NCBI GenBank assembly: GCA_020635975.1
Contig: JACJYT010000021.1
Coordinates: 1-33,483, forward strand
DNA length: 33,483 nt
Reading direction: 5' to 3'
From: Chitinophagales bacterium
GTDB lineage: Bacteria; Bacteroidota; Bacteroidia; Chitinophagales; UBA8649
Shown here piece after piece: positions 1 to 7,820 of this stretch; position 1 is the first letter of the stretch; each line of letters begins with the position of its first letter. The translations under genes were made by a program, and so were the position numbers. A model generated the notes under the pieces. That model ran no database searches and was not told where the DNA came from. It saw only the letters and a list, made by a program, of their open reading frames with translations.

Positions 1-324
1 TTCTATTAAGACCTCGGTATCTGAACTTGTTTTAAAATTTACATCCTTAAATTTTAAAATATCTTCTTTTAACTCTTTAAAGTTGTAAACCTCACCATTA
101 AAAACTATCATGTATCTTCCACAGGAAGAGGGCATAGGCTGGTTAGCTGCCTCTCGTAAATCTATAATGCTTAGTCTTCGATGGCCAAGCACACAATGTC
201 CGTCGTCGCTTTGGTAATAACCACCAGCATCGGGACCACGATGTTTTAACAAATCTGTCATTTCTTGAACCAAAGCCAAAGAGGCTGTTGCCTTAACAGA
301 AAATATTCCGCTTATTCCGCACAT
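1..324 (-). CDS. Asparagine synthase-like amidotransferase, N-terminal part only (runs off left edge)
   Basis: Reading the minus strand from an ATG at 324 gives an uninterrupted frame to the window edge (108 codons). It begins MCGISGIF, placing the class II glutaminase nucleophile at Cys2, and continues with the family motifs RGPD (about residues 29-32), GHRRLSIIDL, VFNGEVYNF and SSDTEVLIE. These belong to the Ntn glutamine-amidotransferase domain of asparagine synthase B, which releases ammonia from glutamine; the synthetase half lies outside the window. It starts 1 nt after the stop of the WlbA-like gene, so it is the next gene in the polysaccharide operon. In O-antigen clusters such proteins usually amidate a sugar carboxylate (WbpS-like role) rather than make asparagine. 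That role is inference from context; the family call is firm. Confidence 0.9.
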   Translation of the reverse strand, partial: MCGISGIFSVKATASLALVQEMTDLLKHRGPDAGGYYQSDDGHCVLGHRRLSIIDLREAANQPMPSSCGRYMIVFNGEVYNFKELKEDILKFKDVNFKTSSDTEVLIE

Positions 325-325
325 A

Positions 326-1294
326 TTATTTATTGTGAAAGGGGTGAATACTCAAAGGAAATTTAGCAAAAGGGTGGTAGTCGCCCACTAATCCGACTGC
401 TTTTGTGTTTCTAATTTCGTGTACGATTCTAATAGCACTTAAGGCTTCTTTAATTCTAAAACCATTACCATTTAGAATAGCTTTATAGCTTTTATCATGT
501 AAATCTGTGAAGCCATCACTAAATTCAATTTCTTCTCCTTCCAATGTCATGCTTCTATAGGTAGTCTTTCCAGCTTCCTTTATATGTAATGGTAGCGTTT
601 CGGAATTTATACTCAAAAACCACCTAACTCTTGCTCTCTCAAATTCCAGATAGCCTGCAGCTCTATCAAAGCTATGTAAATGAACTTGATTCAATTTTAA
701 ATCCCCAAATATCCATGTAAGCATATCAAAGAAATGCACCCCTATGTTGGTGGCAATTCCTCCCGACTTTTGCTCGTCTCCCTTCCAGCTAGCATAGTAC
801 CACTTGCCTCTAGAAGTAATATAGCTGAGGTCAAAATCAAAAATTTTATCTTTGGGAGCAGCATCTACTTTTTGTTTTAAAGCAATGATACTGTCATGCA
901 AGCGAAGTTGTAATATATTATAGACTTTTCTATCCATTTCCTTTTCAAGCTCCATTAAACCTTCTACATTCCACGGATTCAAAACTAGAGGCTTTTCGCA
1001 AATTACATCCGCACCATTTTTTAGGCCAAATCTAATATGAGAATCATGTAAATAATTAGGAGAGCAAATAGAAACATAATCTAAGTTAGTTCCTTGTCTT
1101 TTAAGCTTATCGATATGTCGATCAAAACGCTCAAATTCTGTAAAAAAATCGGCTTGAGGAAAGAAACTATCCATTATCCCTGCGCTATCGAAGGGGTCGT
1201 AGGCAGCAAGCAATTGTCCTTGATTATTTTTTATTGCCCGCAAATGACGCGGAGCAATATAGCCTGAGGCACCTATAAGTGAAAAGTTCTTCAT
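326..1294 (-). CDS. wlbA: Gfo/Idh/MocA oxidoreductase, WlbA/WbpB-like (UDP-N-acetyl-glucosaminuronate 3-dehydrogenase)
   Basis: The protein (322 aa) opens MKNFSLIGASGYIAPRH, very close to the start I remember for Bordetella/Chromobacterium WlbA, and keeps LDYVSICSPNYLH, DVICEKPL, YNILQLR, YITSRGKWY, TNIGVHFFDML and ARVRWFLS in the same order. Lys101 (in EKP) and His187 (in GVHFFD) match the expected catalytic pair, and GASGYIAP (about 8-15) is the NAD-binding loop. WlbA/WbpB oxidises UDP-GlcNAcA at C3, ahead of transamination to a 2,3-diamino-uronic acid. The frame is open four codons further to a TTG at 1306, but the family start and the ATG favour 1294. It lies 14 nt after a glycosyltransferase stop and 1 nt before the partial asparagine synthase-like gene. 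The partner dehydrogenase and 3-aminotransferase are not in the window. Confidence 0.9.
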   Translation of the reverse strand: MKNFSLIGASGYIAPRHLRAIKNNQGQLLAAYDPFDSAGIMDSFFPQADFFTEFERFDRHIDKLKRQGTNLDYVSICSPNYLHDSHIRFGLKNGADVICEKPLVLNPWNVEGLMELEKEMDRKVYNILQLRLHDSIIALKQKVDAAPKDKIFDFDLSYITSRGKWYYASWKGDEQKSGGIATNIGVHFFDMLTWIFGDLKLNQVHLHSFDRAAGYLEFERARVRWFLSINSETLPLHIKEAGKTTYRSMTLEGEEIEFSDGFTDLHDKSYKAILNGNGFRIKEALSAIRIVHEIRNTKAVGLVGDYHPFAKFPLSIHPFHNK

Positions 1295-1308
1295 AAGAGA
1301 TTGCAAAT

Positions 1309-2589
1309 TTATGAATTTAGAACTCTAATTAATGCATTTATCGAATTTCTCCTTGAATACTTTTCAATTTTATCCTTAGAAATCAAGCTTAAAAAAGCTT
1401 GTTCCTTCTCTTTCTTTGCTATTAAGTCTTTCAAGCATTCTTGTAATTCTCTCTCTCCATTTTTAACAATACCCAAGCCTGTATCCAGCAAAATATCCTC
1501 TATTATATCCTTGTCGGATGGACAAAGTAAAATTGGTTTTTGAAAAGGAAGGTAATCGTATAATTTACTAGAAGGCCAGCCTTTCATTCCTTGAAATGGA
1601 AACATTAAAAAAATGTCCGTTTCTTCCATTCTTTTAAGTACTTCATTTTTGTCTAGCCAAGCTTCCCTTTGCACTAGTCCTAAGGGCAGTTCTTTAAGAA
1701 CTTGTTCTTGCTTTAAACTAAACTTCGAGCCTATAAAACTAACTTGCAGCTCTTTTGCATCGAAAGATTTGATACTATTTAAAAAAACATCCAGTATTTG
1801 ATTTTCATATAAAGTGCCACTAAAAAGTAATTTCAAGGGCCCATTTACTTTTGGCGACTTGGGATCTTGACTTAAGTACTTTTCAAAATTTTCTCCGAAA
1901 CCATTTGGCACAACATGCACCCTTCGTTGATGCAAAGTTTCTAATCTTTTTGCAAAATACGGACATACCGTTTGCACATGCTTAGCCGATTTTACCCATT
2001 TCAACTCCGAGCTTCTCTCCAATTTTTTGATTACTTCATTTTTTGAGGTAAAGCTGTTATATAAATGATGACTTGTCCACTCATCTCTATAATCAGCAAT
2101 CCATTCAATTCTAGGAAAGGCCTTTTTCAATAGATACCCAAAATAGAATTGTTCAAATAAATTACCTGAGATAATTACTTTAGTGACACTTTCATCTTTC
2201 TTAAGTAAATCTTTGGCATGGAAATAAATATTGTAATAAGGTATTGCTTTGACACTAAAATTTTGAAATATCAAATGGTACAAGGTTAAAACTTTGCTTA
2301 GGATTGCAAAGAGCTTATTGCTTTTGCCCTTGATAAAGAATCTGTCTCTTAGCGACGACTTGTAGGGAAGATAATGAATTTCTGAATTTTCATTTTGCAC
2401 AAGTCGCAAGGTGTTTCCACTGGAGAGCAGTCTGTCTTCTTCTGTTAACTCTTTACCTGTCCAATTTCTAGTTAGTATTATGGGATAAAAGCCTTGTGAA
2501 GGTAAATACTGTTGCCAGCTACCAATTCTGTTTGCAGCAGTTAAATTGCAAGGGGGAAAAAAGTATGATATAATTAAAACTTTCTGCAT
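1309..2589 (-). CDS. Glycosyltransferase, GT4-like (GT-B fold)
   Basis: A 426-aa protein with no signal peptide. The N-terminus MQKVLIISYFFPP plus a following NRIGSW segment is the common opening of GT-B transferases of Bacteroidota capsule and O-antigen clusters. The second Rossmann half begins near LKLLFSGTLYENQ (about residue 250), followed near the C-terminus by WPSSKLYDYLPFQKPIL, which occupies the place of the donor-nucleotide site. A classical EX7E motif is not obvious, so the family call is softer than for its neighbours. It is expected to add one sugar to the lipid-linked glycan at the inner membrane; donor and acceptor cannot be read from sequence. The ATG at 2589 is 3 nt after the stop of the upstream GT4 gene. 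Confidence 0.8.
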   Translation of the reverse strand: MQKVLIISYFFPPCNLTAANRIGSWQQYLPSQGFYPIILTRNWTGKELTEEDRLLSSGNTLRLVQNENSEIHYLPYKSSLRDRFFIKGKSNKLFAILSKVLTLYHLIFQNFSVKAIPYYNIYFHAKDLLKKDESVTKVIISGNLFEQFYFGYLLKKAFPRIEWIADYRDEWTSHHLYNSFTSKNEVIKKLERSSELKWVKSAKHVQTVCPYFAKRLETLHQRRVHVVPNGFGENFEKYLSQDPKSPKVNGPLKLLFSGTLYENQILDVFLNSIKSFDAKELQVSFIGSKFSLKQEQVLKELPLGLVQREAWLDKNEVLKRMEETDIFLMFPFQGMKGWPSSKLYDYLPFQKPILLCPSDKDIIEDILLDTGLGIVKNGERELQECLKDLIAKKEKEQAFLSLISKDKIEKYSRRNSINALIRVLNS

Positions 2590-2592
2590 TTA

Positions 2593-3720
2593 TTAAAGAA
2601 TTGATCTATAAATATTCTTTAACTGAGCTATATGCTTGTCTATGTTAAACTGTTCTAATACTTTAGCTTTGTTAATCTTCAAGTATGTAAATTCTAATAC
2701 TTTCTCCATGTTTTTCGCATAGCTCGCTATATCATTTTCTTGAGATAAAAGTCCATGAACTCCATTTTCAATTGCTTCAGGTATTCCGCTGTGATAAGTA
2801 CTTAAAATTGGCAACTCCATCGCCATAGCTTCAATAATAGCATTGGGTATTCCCTCCATATCGCCATTTTCGGGTATTATACTATGATGAAAAAAACAAG
2901 TTGCTTTTTGCAAAACTTCTATTATCTCGGGATGCGATTTATTTCCTAAAAACTGAATTCTGTCAGAAAGTCCATGCTCTTCTGTGTACTTTTTTACTAT
3001 ATCTAGATTCTTTCCTTCGCCAATAAAAAGCATTTTAACACTTTGATTATTAGAATTAGCAATAAATTCTCGAAATGCTTGAACACTAATAAGCTGTCCT
3101 TTTTTATCGTTAAAACTTCCCACTTGAACGAAAAGAGGGTCTTTTTCTTTATAATCAGTTCTAATGAAAATTTCGGTGTTTATTCCTGTGTAAAGAATAT
3201 GCGGCTGGTTAGCAAAGGAAATATTTTGAGCTTCTAACATCTGTAATAAGGCCTTACAAACAAAAATACAATGCACATTTTTCTTAGATACTATCTTTTT
3301 AAGCTTTTCTACATAGCTTTTATATCTCAGTTTATAAGAAGCATCATATCCTCTAAAATTAATAACAACCGGAGTTTCATCATCTTCTATATTGTCAAAA
3401 TATTTTAGCCCTTCATAGGCAAATTGACAATGAACAATGTCTGGATTAAAATGATTAATGGCTGCACTTAATCTTTTAGAAAAGCCCTTATCATGCCAAT
3501 TTAAATATAAGTCTGCCTTTTCCAATCTCCACAAAATTTTACTTTTTAACGAATTACTGGGATAGGCTATCAAAGCTGAGCTATAATTTTTTGTGGGATA
3601 ATCTTTGTCTTGATTAAAGGCTATATAGTGAACTTCATTTTCTTTTGAAATTAATTCTACATCTTGGCGTATAAATGTGTTATTAAAAGGAGTTTGGTCT
3701 GAAAGGTAAAGAATTCTCAT
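2593..3720 (-). CDS. Glycosyltransferase family 4
   Basis: A 375-aa GT-B transferase. The C-terminal donor domain carries PLFVQVGSFNDKKGQ (typical start of the second Rossmann fold), RIQFLGNKSHPEI, and the EX7E motif EGIPNAIIEAMA followed by ELPILSTYHSGIPE and GVHGLL, the classic retaining GT4 layout. HFNPDIVHCQFA in the N-terminal half is also usual for the family. It starts with ATG 2 nt after the stop of the epimerase gene and ends 3 nt before the next glycosyltransferase, so all three are probably on one transcript. Predicted role: cytoplasmic assembly of the polysaccharide repeat. The sugar added is unknown. Confidence 0.9.
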   Translation of the reverse strand: MRILYLSDQTPFNNTFIRQDVELISKENEVHYIAFNQDKDYPTKNYSSALIAYPSNSLKSKILWRLEKADLYLNWHDKGFSKRLSAAINHFNPDIVHCQFAYEGLKYFDNIEDDETPVVINFRGYDASYKLRYKSYVEKLKKIVSKKNVHCIFVCKALLQMLEAQNISFANQPHILYTGINTEIFIRTDYKEKDPLFVQVGSFNDKKGQLISVQAFREFIANSNNQSVKMLFIGEGKNLDIVKKYTEEHGLSDRIQFLGNKSHPEIIEVLQKATCFFHHSIIPENGDMEGIPNAIIEAMAMELPILSTYHSGIPEAIENGVHGLLSQENDIASYAKNMEKVLEFTYLKINKAKVLEQFNIDKHIAQLKNIYRSIL

Positions 3721-3722
3721 AT

Positions 3723-4694
3723 CTATTTCTTACTCAGCTTATGCCATTCTATAAATCTTGAAATTCCTTCTTTAAAACCAACTTTAGGAGAGTAATTAAG
3801 AAGTTCTTTAGCTTTAGAGATATCTGCAAAAGTTTGCTCTACATCCCCTGGCTGCATGGGTAGTTGCTTAATGTTTTTTTCCTTACCCAATACCTCATAA
3901 ATCGTGTCTATCATTTCGCGCAAGGACAAAGGCTTACTATTTCCTAAATTGACAATTTCATATACCTTTTTATGGTTAACCAAATAATTTATAGCAAGCA
4001 ATATACCCGCTACAGTATCTTGAACATAGGTATAATCTCTTCCTGTCGACCCGTCACCGTACATTTCTATTGGCTCATTATTCTGAATTAAGCTTATGAA
4101 TTTTCTAATAGCCAAATCTGGTCTTTGTCTTGGTCCAAAAACAGTGAAAAATCTCAAGCAAATGGCGTCAATTTCATATAAATAATGATAAGTATGAATT
4201 TGAAGCTCATTGGCTCTTTTAGTAAATGCATAAGGAGAAATAGGCCTTCCTACATCATCTAATTCTGAAAAAGGCGTTTTTTTATTATTTCCATAGATAG
4301 AAGAACTCGAGGCAAAAACTATTTTATCCACCTCTCTCTCTCTCATGAAATCTAGCACATTTTGTGTTCCATTGATGTTTGTGTCTATATAAACCGTTGG
4401 ATTTTGAATAGATGGACGAACTCCGGCCTTTGCAGCTATATGCACTACCAAATCTATATCATCTTGAATACTATAAAGTTGTTCTTTATTACAAATATCT
4501 ACTTCATAGAAACTAAAATTGGCAGCATTATTATTAGATTGAATACTGCTAAGGTTAGCTAACTTTAATTCTTTAGAATAGAAGCTATCAAAATTATCTA
4601 GTCCAACAACCTTAAAGCCCTCTGTTAGCAAAAGTTCTGATAAATGTGAACCGATAAAGCCCGCTGCGCCAGTAATAAGTATTTTTTTCGCCAT
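3723..4694 (-). CDS. NAD-dependent epimerase/dehydratase, UDP-glucuronate 4-epimerase-like
   Basis: An extended short-chain dehydrogenase of 323 aa. The NAD loop GAAGFIG is at residues 9-15, HIAAKAGVRPS at 85-95, a serine-rich ASSSSIYG active-site strand near 128-135, and the catalytic pair Y155xxxK159 in PYAFTKRANE. RFFTVFGPRQRPDLA and GRDYTYVQD are further hallmarks. The AAKAGVRPS block and the FGPRQRPD region resemble UDP-glucuronate 4-epimerases (UDP-GlcA to UDP-GalA), though UDP-GlcNAcA/GalNAcA 4-epimerases are close relatives and cannot be excluded. The start is supported by a strong Shine-Dalgarno-like AAGGAG just upstream, unusual for this phylum. It would supply an acidic sugar, fitting the amidotransferase-like genes on both sides of it in the cluster. 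Confidence 0.85.
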   Translation of the reverse strand: MAKKILITGAAGFIGSHLSELLLTEGFKVVGLDNFDSFYSKELKLANLSSIQSNNNAANFSFYEVDICNKEQLYSIQDDIDLVVHIAAKAGVRPSIQNPTVYIDTNINGTQNVLDFMREREVDKIVFASSSSIYGNNKKTPFSELDDVGRPISPYAFTKRANELQIHTYHYLYEIDAICLRFFTVFGPRQRPDLAIRKFISLIQNNEPIEMYGDGSTGRDYTYVQDTVAGILLAINYLVNHKKVYEIVNLGNSKPLSLREMIDTIYEVLGKEKNIKQLPMQPGDVEQTFADISKAKELLNYSPKVGFKEGISRFIEWHKLSKK

Positions 4695-4833
4695 CTCTCC
4701 TTCTATCTTAACAACAAAGCTAAATTAAATTAATAACTTTTAAGAACCTAATAATTCAATACTGGGCTTTGGAATTAGACCTCTAGGGGTTTTATTAAAA
4801 ATTTATCTGCCACCCTAGTGAAATATTTGGGTG
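4695..4833 (-). promoter_or_regulatory. 139-nt gap inside the polysaccharide cluster with a possible internal promoter
   Basis: This is by far the largest gap in the cluster, between the larger asparagine synthase gene (stop 4834) and the epimerase (start 4694). On the minus strand it contains TAGCTTTG (4722-4715), which fits the Bacteroidota -7 consensus TAnnTTTG, about 20 nt upstream of the epimerase ATG, followed by an AAGGAG ribosome-binding site. No convincing -33 TTG is present at the expected distance, so a second promoter is only possible. A short CACCC/GGGTG inverted repeat lies near the asnB end but has no T-run. I see no small gene here. Confidence 0.3.
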
Positions 4834-6699
4834 CTATGAGCTTGTTCTTTTGAGCCATTTATGCAACACATAAATAATCCAAAGTTTATGTGAATTATCT
4901 TTCTCTCCAGACATGTGTTGATTATAAATTTCTTGAATGAAATTATAATTTAGAGGTAATATTTCTTGCTTTTCAAAAATCACCTCCTTGAAATGTTCTT
5001 TAAGATCATGCCTCATCCATTGCCCCAAAGGAATACTAAACCCCTGCTTTTTTCTATAGATAAAATCATGATCAAAGTGTTTTTCAGCGATTTTCTTTAA
5101 AAGGTATTTATTCTCATTATCCTTCATTAAATAAGAATATGGTAGGCTTGAAACAAACTCTACTAATTGTTTAGCCACCAAAGGAGTTCTTAGTTCAATT
5201 GAATTAAACATCGACGCTCGATCCGTTTTAACAAAATAATCGTTAACCATTCTTGTTCTTATACTTGCATTTAAAATGGAGTCAAAAACATTGTTAGACA
5301 CTTTTAAGGCATTTGAAATAGCCTTTGTATTTTCTTCTTGAGCAAATTGAAGTAAATTAGGAAGATCTGGAGCTAAACTGGCTAATTCAAGTGAATTATA
5401 GCCTATACTTCTATAAAGCGCAGAACCAAGTACTTTTGGGTCCTTTTGCATCACTCCAATCAAATATTTAAGTTTTTCGCTTTCCTTTATATTATTAGCT
5501 AATTTTAAAAAAGGAAGCAAATAATTATGATTACTCCAAGCCTGCATTCTTTTCGCTTGGGTGTGTGTGCCATAACCTGCAAAAATTTCATCACCACCAT
5601 CTCCCCCTAGTACAACTTTTACATGCTGAGCCGCAAACTTAGACACGTAATAAGTTGGAATTTGTGAAGAATCTGCAAAAGGTTCTCCATATTCTTCTAA
5701 TAAAGCATCTATTACATGAATATCCTTAGCATTTAAAATTATCTCATGATGTTCAGAGTCTATCTTATCAGCAACTTTTTTTGCATAAGGTAACTCGTTG
5801 AACTTCTCATATTCAAAACCTACAGAAAATGTAAGTAATTTGCCTGAATACCTCTTTGCCGCATATAAAGAAACCAAAGACGAATCTAGCCCACCACTTA
5901 AAAAACACCCTACGGGTACATCAGAAACCAATCTAGATGCAACGGCATTTTCAATATGCTCTTCGCTAATATCTATTGCTTCCTTTAACGATATGGAACT
6001 CTTCTGCAAGAAAGATTGCGTCCAATATTGCTTTAATTTAAACTCTGTTTTTGAAAAAGTTATATACTGGGCAGGGGCTAATTTTTGTACTTCGTTCCAA
6101 ATACTATGCTCAATTGGTGTGCACATTTCAGTAAAGTAATAAGCTAGAGCATGCAAATTGATTGTCTTAGTTATTTCCAAATGATTAAAGGAACGAATAT
6201 CAGAACTAAAACTTATGCAATTCCCGTTCTTATTATAATAGAGCGGTTTTTCTCCGAAACGATCTCTTGCTAAAAAGCAAAGCTCCTTTTCCTTATCGAA
6301 AAGAGTAAAGGCAAACATACCCTCCAATCTTTCTAAAGTTTGTTCAATGCCATAAATTTCGTAGGCATTAAGAATTACTTCCGTGTCGGAATTACTATTA
6401 AACAAACAACCTTTACTAACGAGCTCTTGTCTAATTTCTTGATAATTGTAAATTTCACCATTAAATACAATTAAACTCTTTTTAGAATAACTATACATTG
6501 GTTGCTTTCCAGATTCAGATAAGTCAATAATGCTTAATCTTTTGTGCGCAAAACCAAGCTCGTAATTCAAATCCGTACAAACTTCAAATCCTTCTTGGTC
6601 TGGACCTCTATAATTGAGCGGTTGAGCCATATTGCGCAACAAACTTTCACTAATATTTAGCTTTTTATCAAAATTTACTAGTCCTGTAATCCCGCACAT
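4834..6699 (-). CDS. asnB: Asparagine synthase (glutamine-hydrolysing)-like amidotransferase
   Basis: A full-length 621-aa AsnB-type protein. The glutaminase half starts MCGITGLVNF (Cys2 nucleophile) with RGPD at 31-34, AHKRLSIIDL at 51-60, FNGEIYNYQE at 79-88 and SDTEVILNAYE near 104-114. The synthetase half has the ATP pyrophosphatase loop LSGGLDSSLVS (SGGLDSS at 268-274) and GGDGGDEIFAGY at 365-376. All key residues are present, so it should be active. It starts 2 nt after a GT4 gene. Asparagine synthase homologues in O-antigen clusters are generally thought to convert sugar carboxylates to amides, and the adjacent uronate-type epimerase supports that here. Ordinary asparagine synthesis remains possible. 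Confidence 0.92.
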   Translation of the reverse strand: MCGITGLVNFDKKLNISESLLRNMAQPLNYRGPDQEGFEVCTDLNYELGFAHKRLSIIDLSESGKQPMYSYSKKSLIVFNGEIYNYQEIRQELVSKGCLFNSNSDTEVILNAYEIYGIEQTLERLEGMFAFTLFDKEKELCFLARDRFGEKPLYYNKNGNCISFSSDIRSFNHLEITKTINLHALAYYFTEMCTPIEHSIWNEVQKLAPAQYITFSKTEFKLKQYWTQSFLQKSSISLKEAIDISEEHIENAVASRLVSDVPVGCFLSGGLDSSLVSLYAAKRYSGKLLTFSVGFEYEKFNELPYAKKVADKIDSEHHEIILNAKDIHVIDALLEEYGEPFADSSQIPTYYVSKFAAQHVKVVLGGDGGDEIFAGYGTHTQAKRMQAWSNHNYLLPFLKLANNIKESEKLKYLIGVMQKDPKVLGSALYRSIGYNSLELASLAPDLPNLLQFAQEENTKAISNALKVSNNVFDSILNASIRTRMVNDYFVKTDRASMFNSIELRTPLVAKQLVEFVSSLPYSYLMKDNENKYLLKKIAEKHFDHDFIYRKKQGFSIPLGQWMRHDLKEHFKEVIFEKQEILPLNYNFIQEIYNQHMSGEKDNSHKLWIIYVLHKWLKRTSS

Positions 6700-6701
6700 T
6701 T

Positions 6702-7817
6702 CTATTTACCTTTATAAATTAAAGCTAGCTTATCTACGTAAGCCCCTATATCAAATCCTTTTGCAAAGTCTTTTGCGAAATTACTCATCTCTTGCCATTT
6801 AGTTTGATTTTCCCAAATTTCCTGAACTTTGTAAGCAAAACTTTCAGGATTCTGTTCTGAAAAAATATAACCATTTTTATCTTGAACAATAAGATCTCTA
6901 TTACCTCCTCCATCTAAGCAAACCACGGGCAATCCCGCTGCCATGGCTTCAACCAAGGTTAAACCGAAGGCTTCACTTAGTGATGAATGAACATAAATAC
7001 TAGATTTTAATAAATATGATTCAACATTTTCAACATTTCCTTCAAACAAAACTTTAGAATGAAGATTTAAATCAGTAACCTTACGCTGAAGGGCCTCCCT
7101 TTCAGCACCATCACCTAGTAAGGTTAAATCTACCAAAACCCCTTTTTCAATTAAAACTTTTAACACATCAAGCAGGAAAGTTTGGTTCTTTAATTTTATA
7201 AAACTTCCAACATTCACCAATCTTAAAAAAGTAGTATTTTTTTGAAATCTTGCTTGATTGAATCTATTATAATCTATTGCATTGGGTAGTAAAACAATAT
7301 TGGAATCATTTTTAAACAATTTCTTCGCATAATCGAAGGTACTTTGAGAAATACTAACAAAGTTGTTTCCTCCGTTCACGCTATACCTTCTTAACAAATA
7401 GTGCTTCTCGTATAGCCTTACTAAGTATTCTTTTGAAAAACTTGGTTTACTAGTATTAAAGCCTTTCATATTATCATGAAAGTGGGTAAACCATTTTGCT
7501 TTTGGGAAAAAACATGATCTCGACACCATTTCTGCTTCAAAAAGATGAGAGTGTATAATGTTTGGCTCAAAAGAATTAATATATTGATTCAAAGCATCAA
7601 CGTTCAATACGTTTTTTCTTAAAACAGATAACTGAATACTTGCCGGAACAATTTTAATAATAGGTTTAAGATCGTCAATCTCAAATTCAATTTCATTTCT
7701 AAATATAAGTAATTGGACTTCAAAGTTGTTTCTTTTATGAAATTCACGAACAATATCAATAACCAAACGCTCTGCTCCACCTTTTCTTAAACACGGTATT
7801 ATATGAAGTATTTTCAT
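6702..7817 (-). CDS. Glycosyltransferase family 4
   Basis: A 371-aa GT-B enzyme. MKILHIIPCLRKGGAERLV is the standard GT4 opening with the GGAE loop. The C-terminal half has FLRLVNVGSFIKLKNQ, LTLLGDGAEREAL, KVLFEGNVENV and the EX7E donor-phosphate motif in SEAFGLTLVEAMAAG, followed by LPVVCLDGGGNRDLI. All parts of a working retaining transferase are present and the length is normal. It sits 3 nt downstream of the sulfotransferase and 2 nt upstream of the asparagine synthase-like gene, so it is co-transcribed with modifying enzymes. The sugar it transfers cannot be deduced. Confidence 0.92.
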   Translation of the reverse strand: MKILHIIPCLRKGGAERLVIDIVREFHKRNNFEVQLLIFRNEIEFEIDDLKPIIKIVPASIQLSVLRKNVLNVDALNQYINSFEPNIIHSHLFEAEMVSRSCFFPKAKWFTHFHDNMKGFNTSKPSFSKEYLVRLYEKHYLLRRYSVNGGNNFVSISQSTFDYAKKLFKNDSNIVLLPNAIDYNRFNQARFQKNTTFLRLVNVGSFIKLKNQTFLLDVLKVLIEKGVLVDLTLLGDGAEREALQRKVTDLNLHSKVLFEGNVENVESYLLKSSIYVHSSLSEAFGLTLVEAMAAGLPVVCLDGGGNRDLIVQDKNGYIFSEQNPESFAYKVQEIWENQTKWQEMSNFAKDFAKGFDIGAYVDKLALIYKGK

Positions 7818-7820
7818 CTT

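Noticed and set aside
4740..4833. Terminator between asnB and the epimerase
   Set aside because: The inverted repeats seen (ACCTCTAGGGGT, CACCC/GGGTG) are short or imperfect and not followed by a T-run on the transcribed strand.
5798..6139. 113-codon plus-strand open frame opposite asnB
   Set aside because: It lies inside a complete AsnB coding region with all motifs, has no recognisable domain and no promoter.
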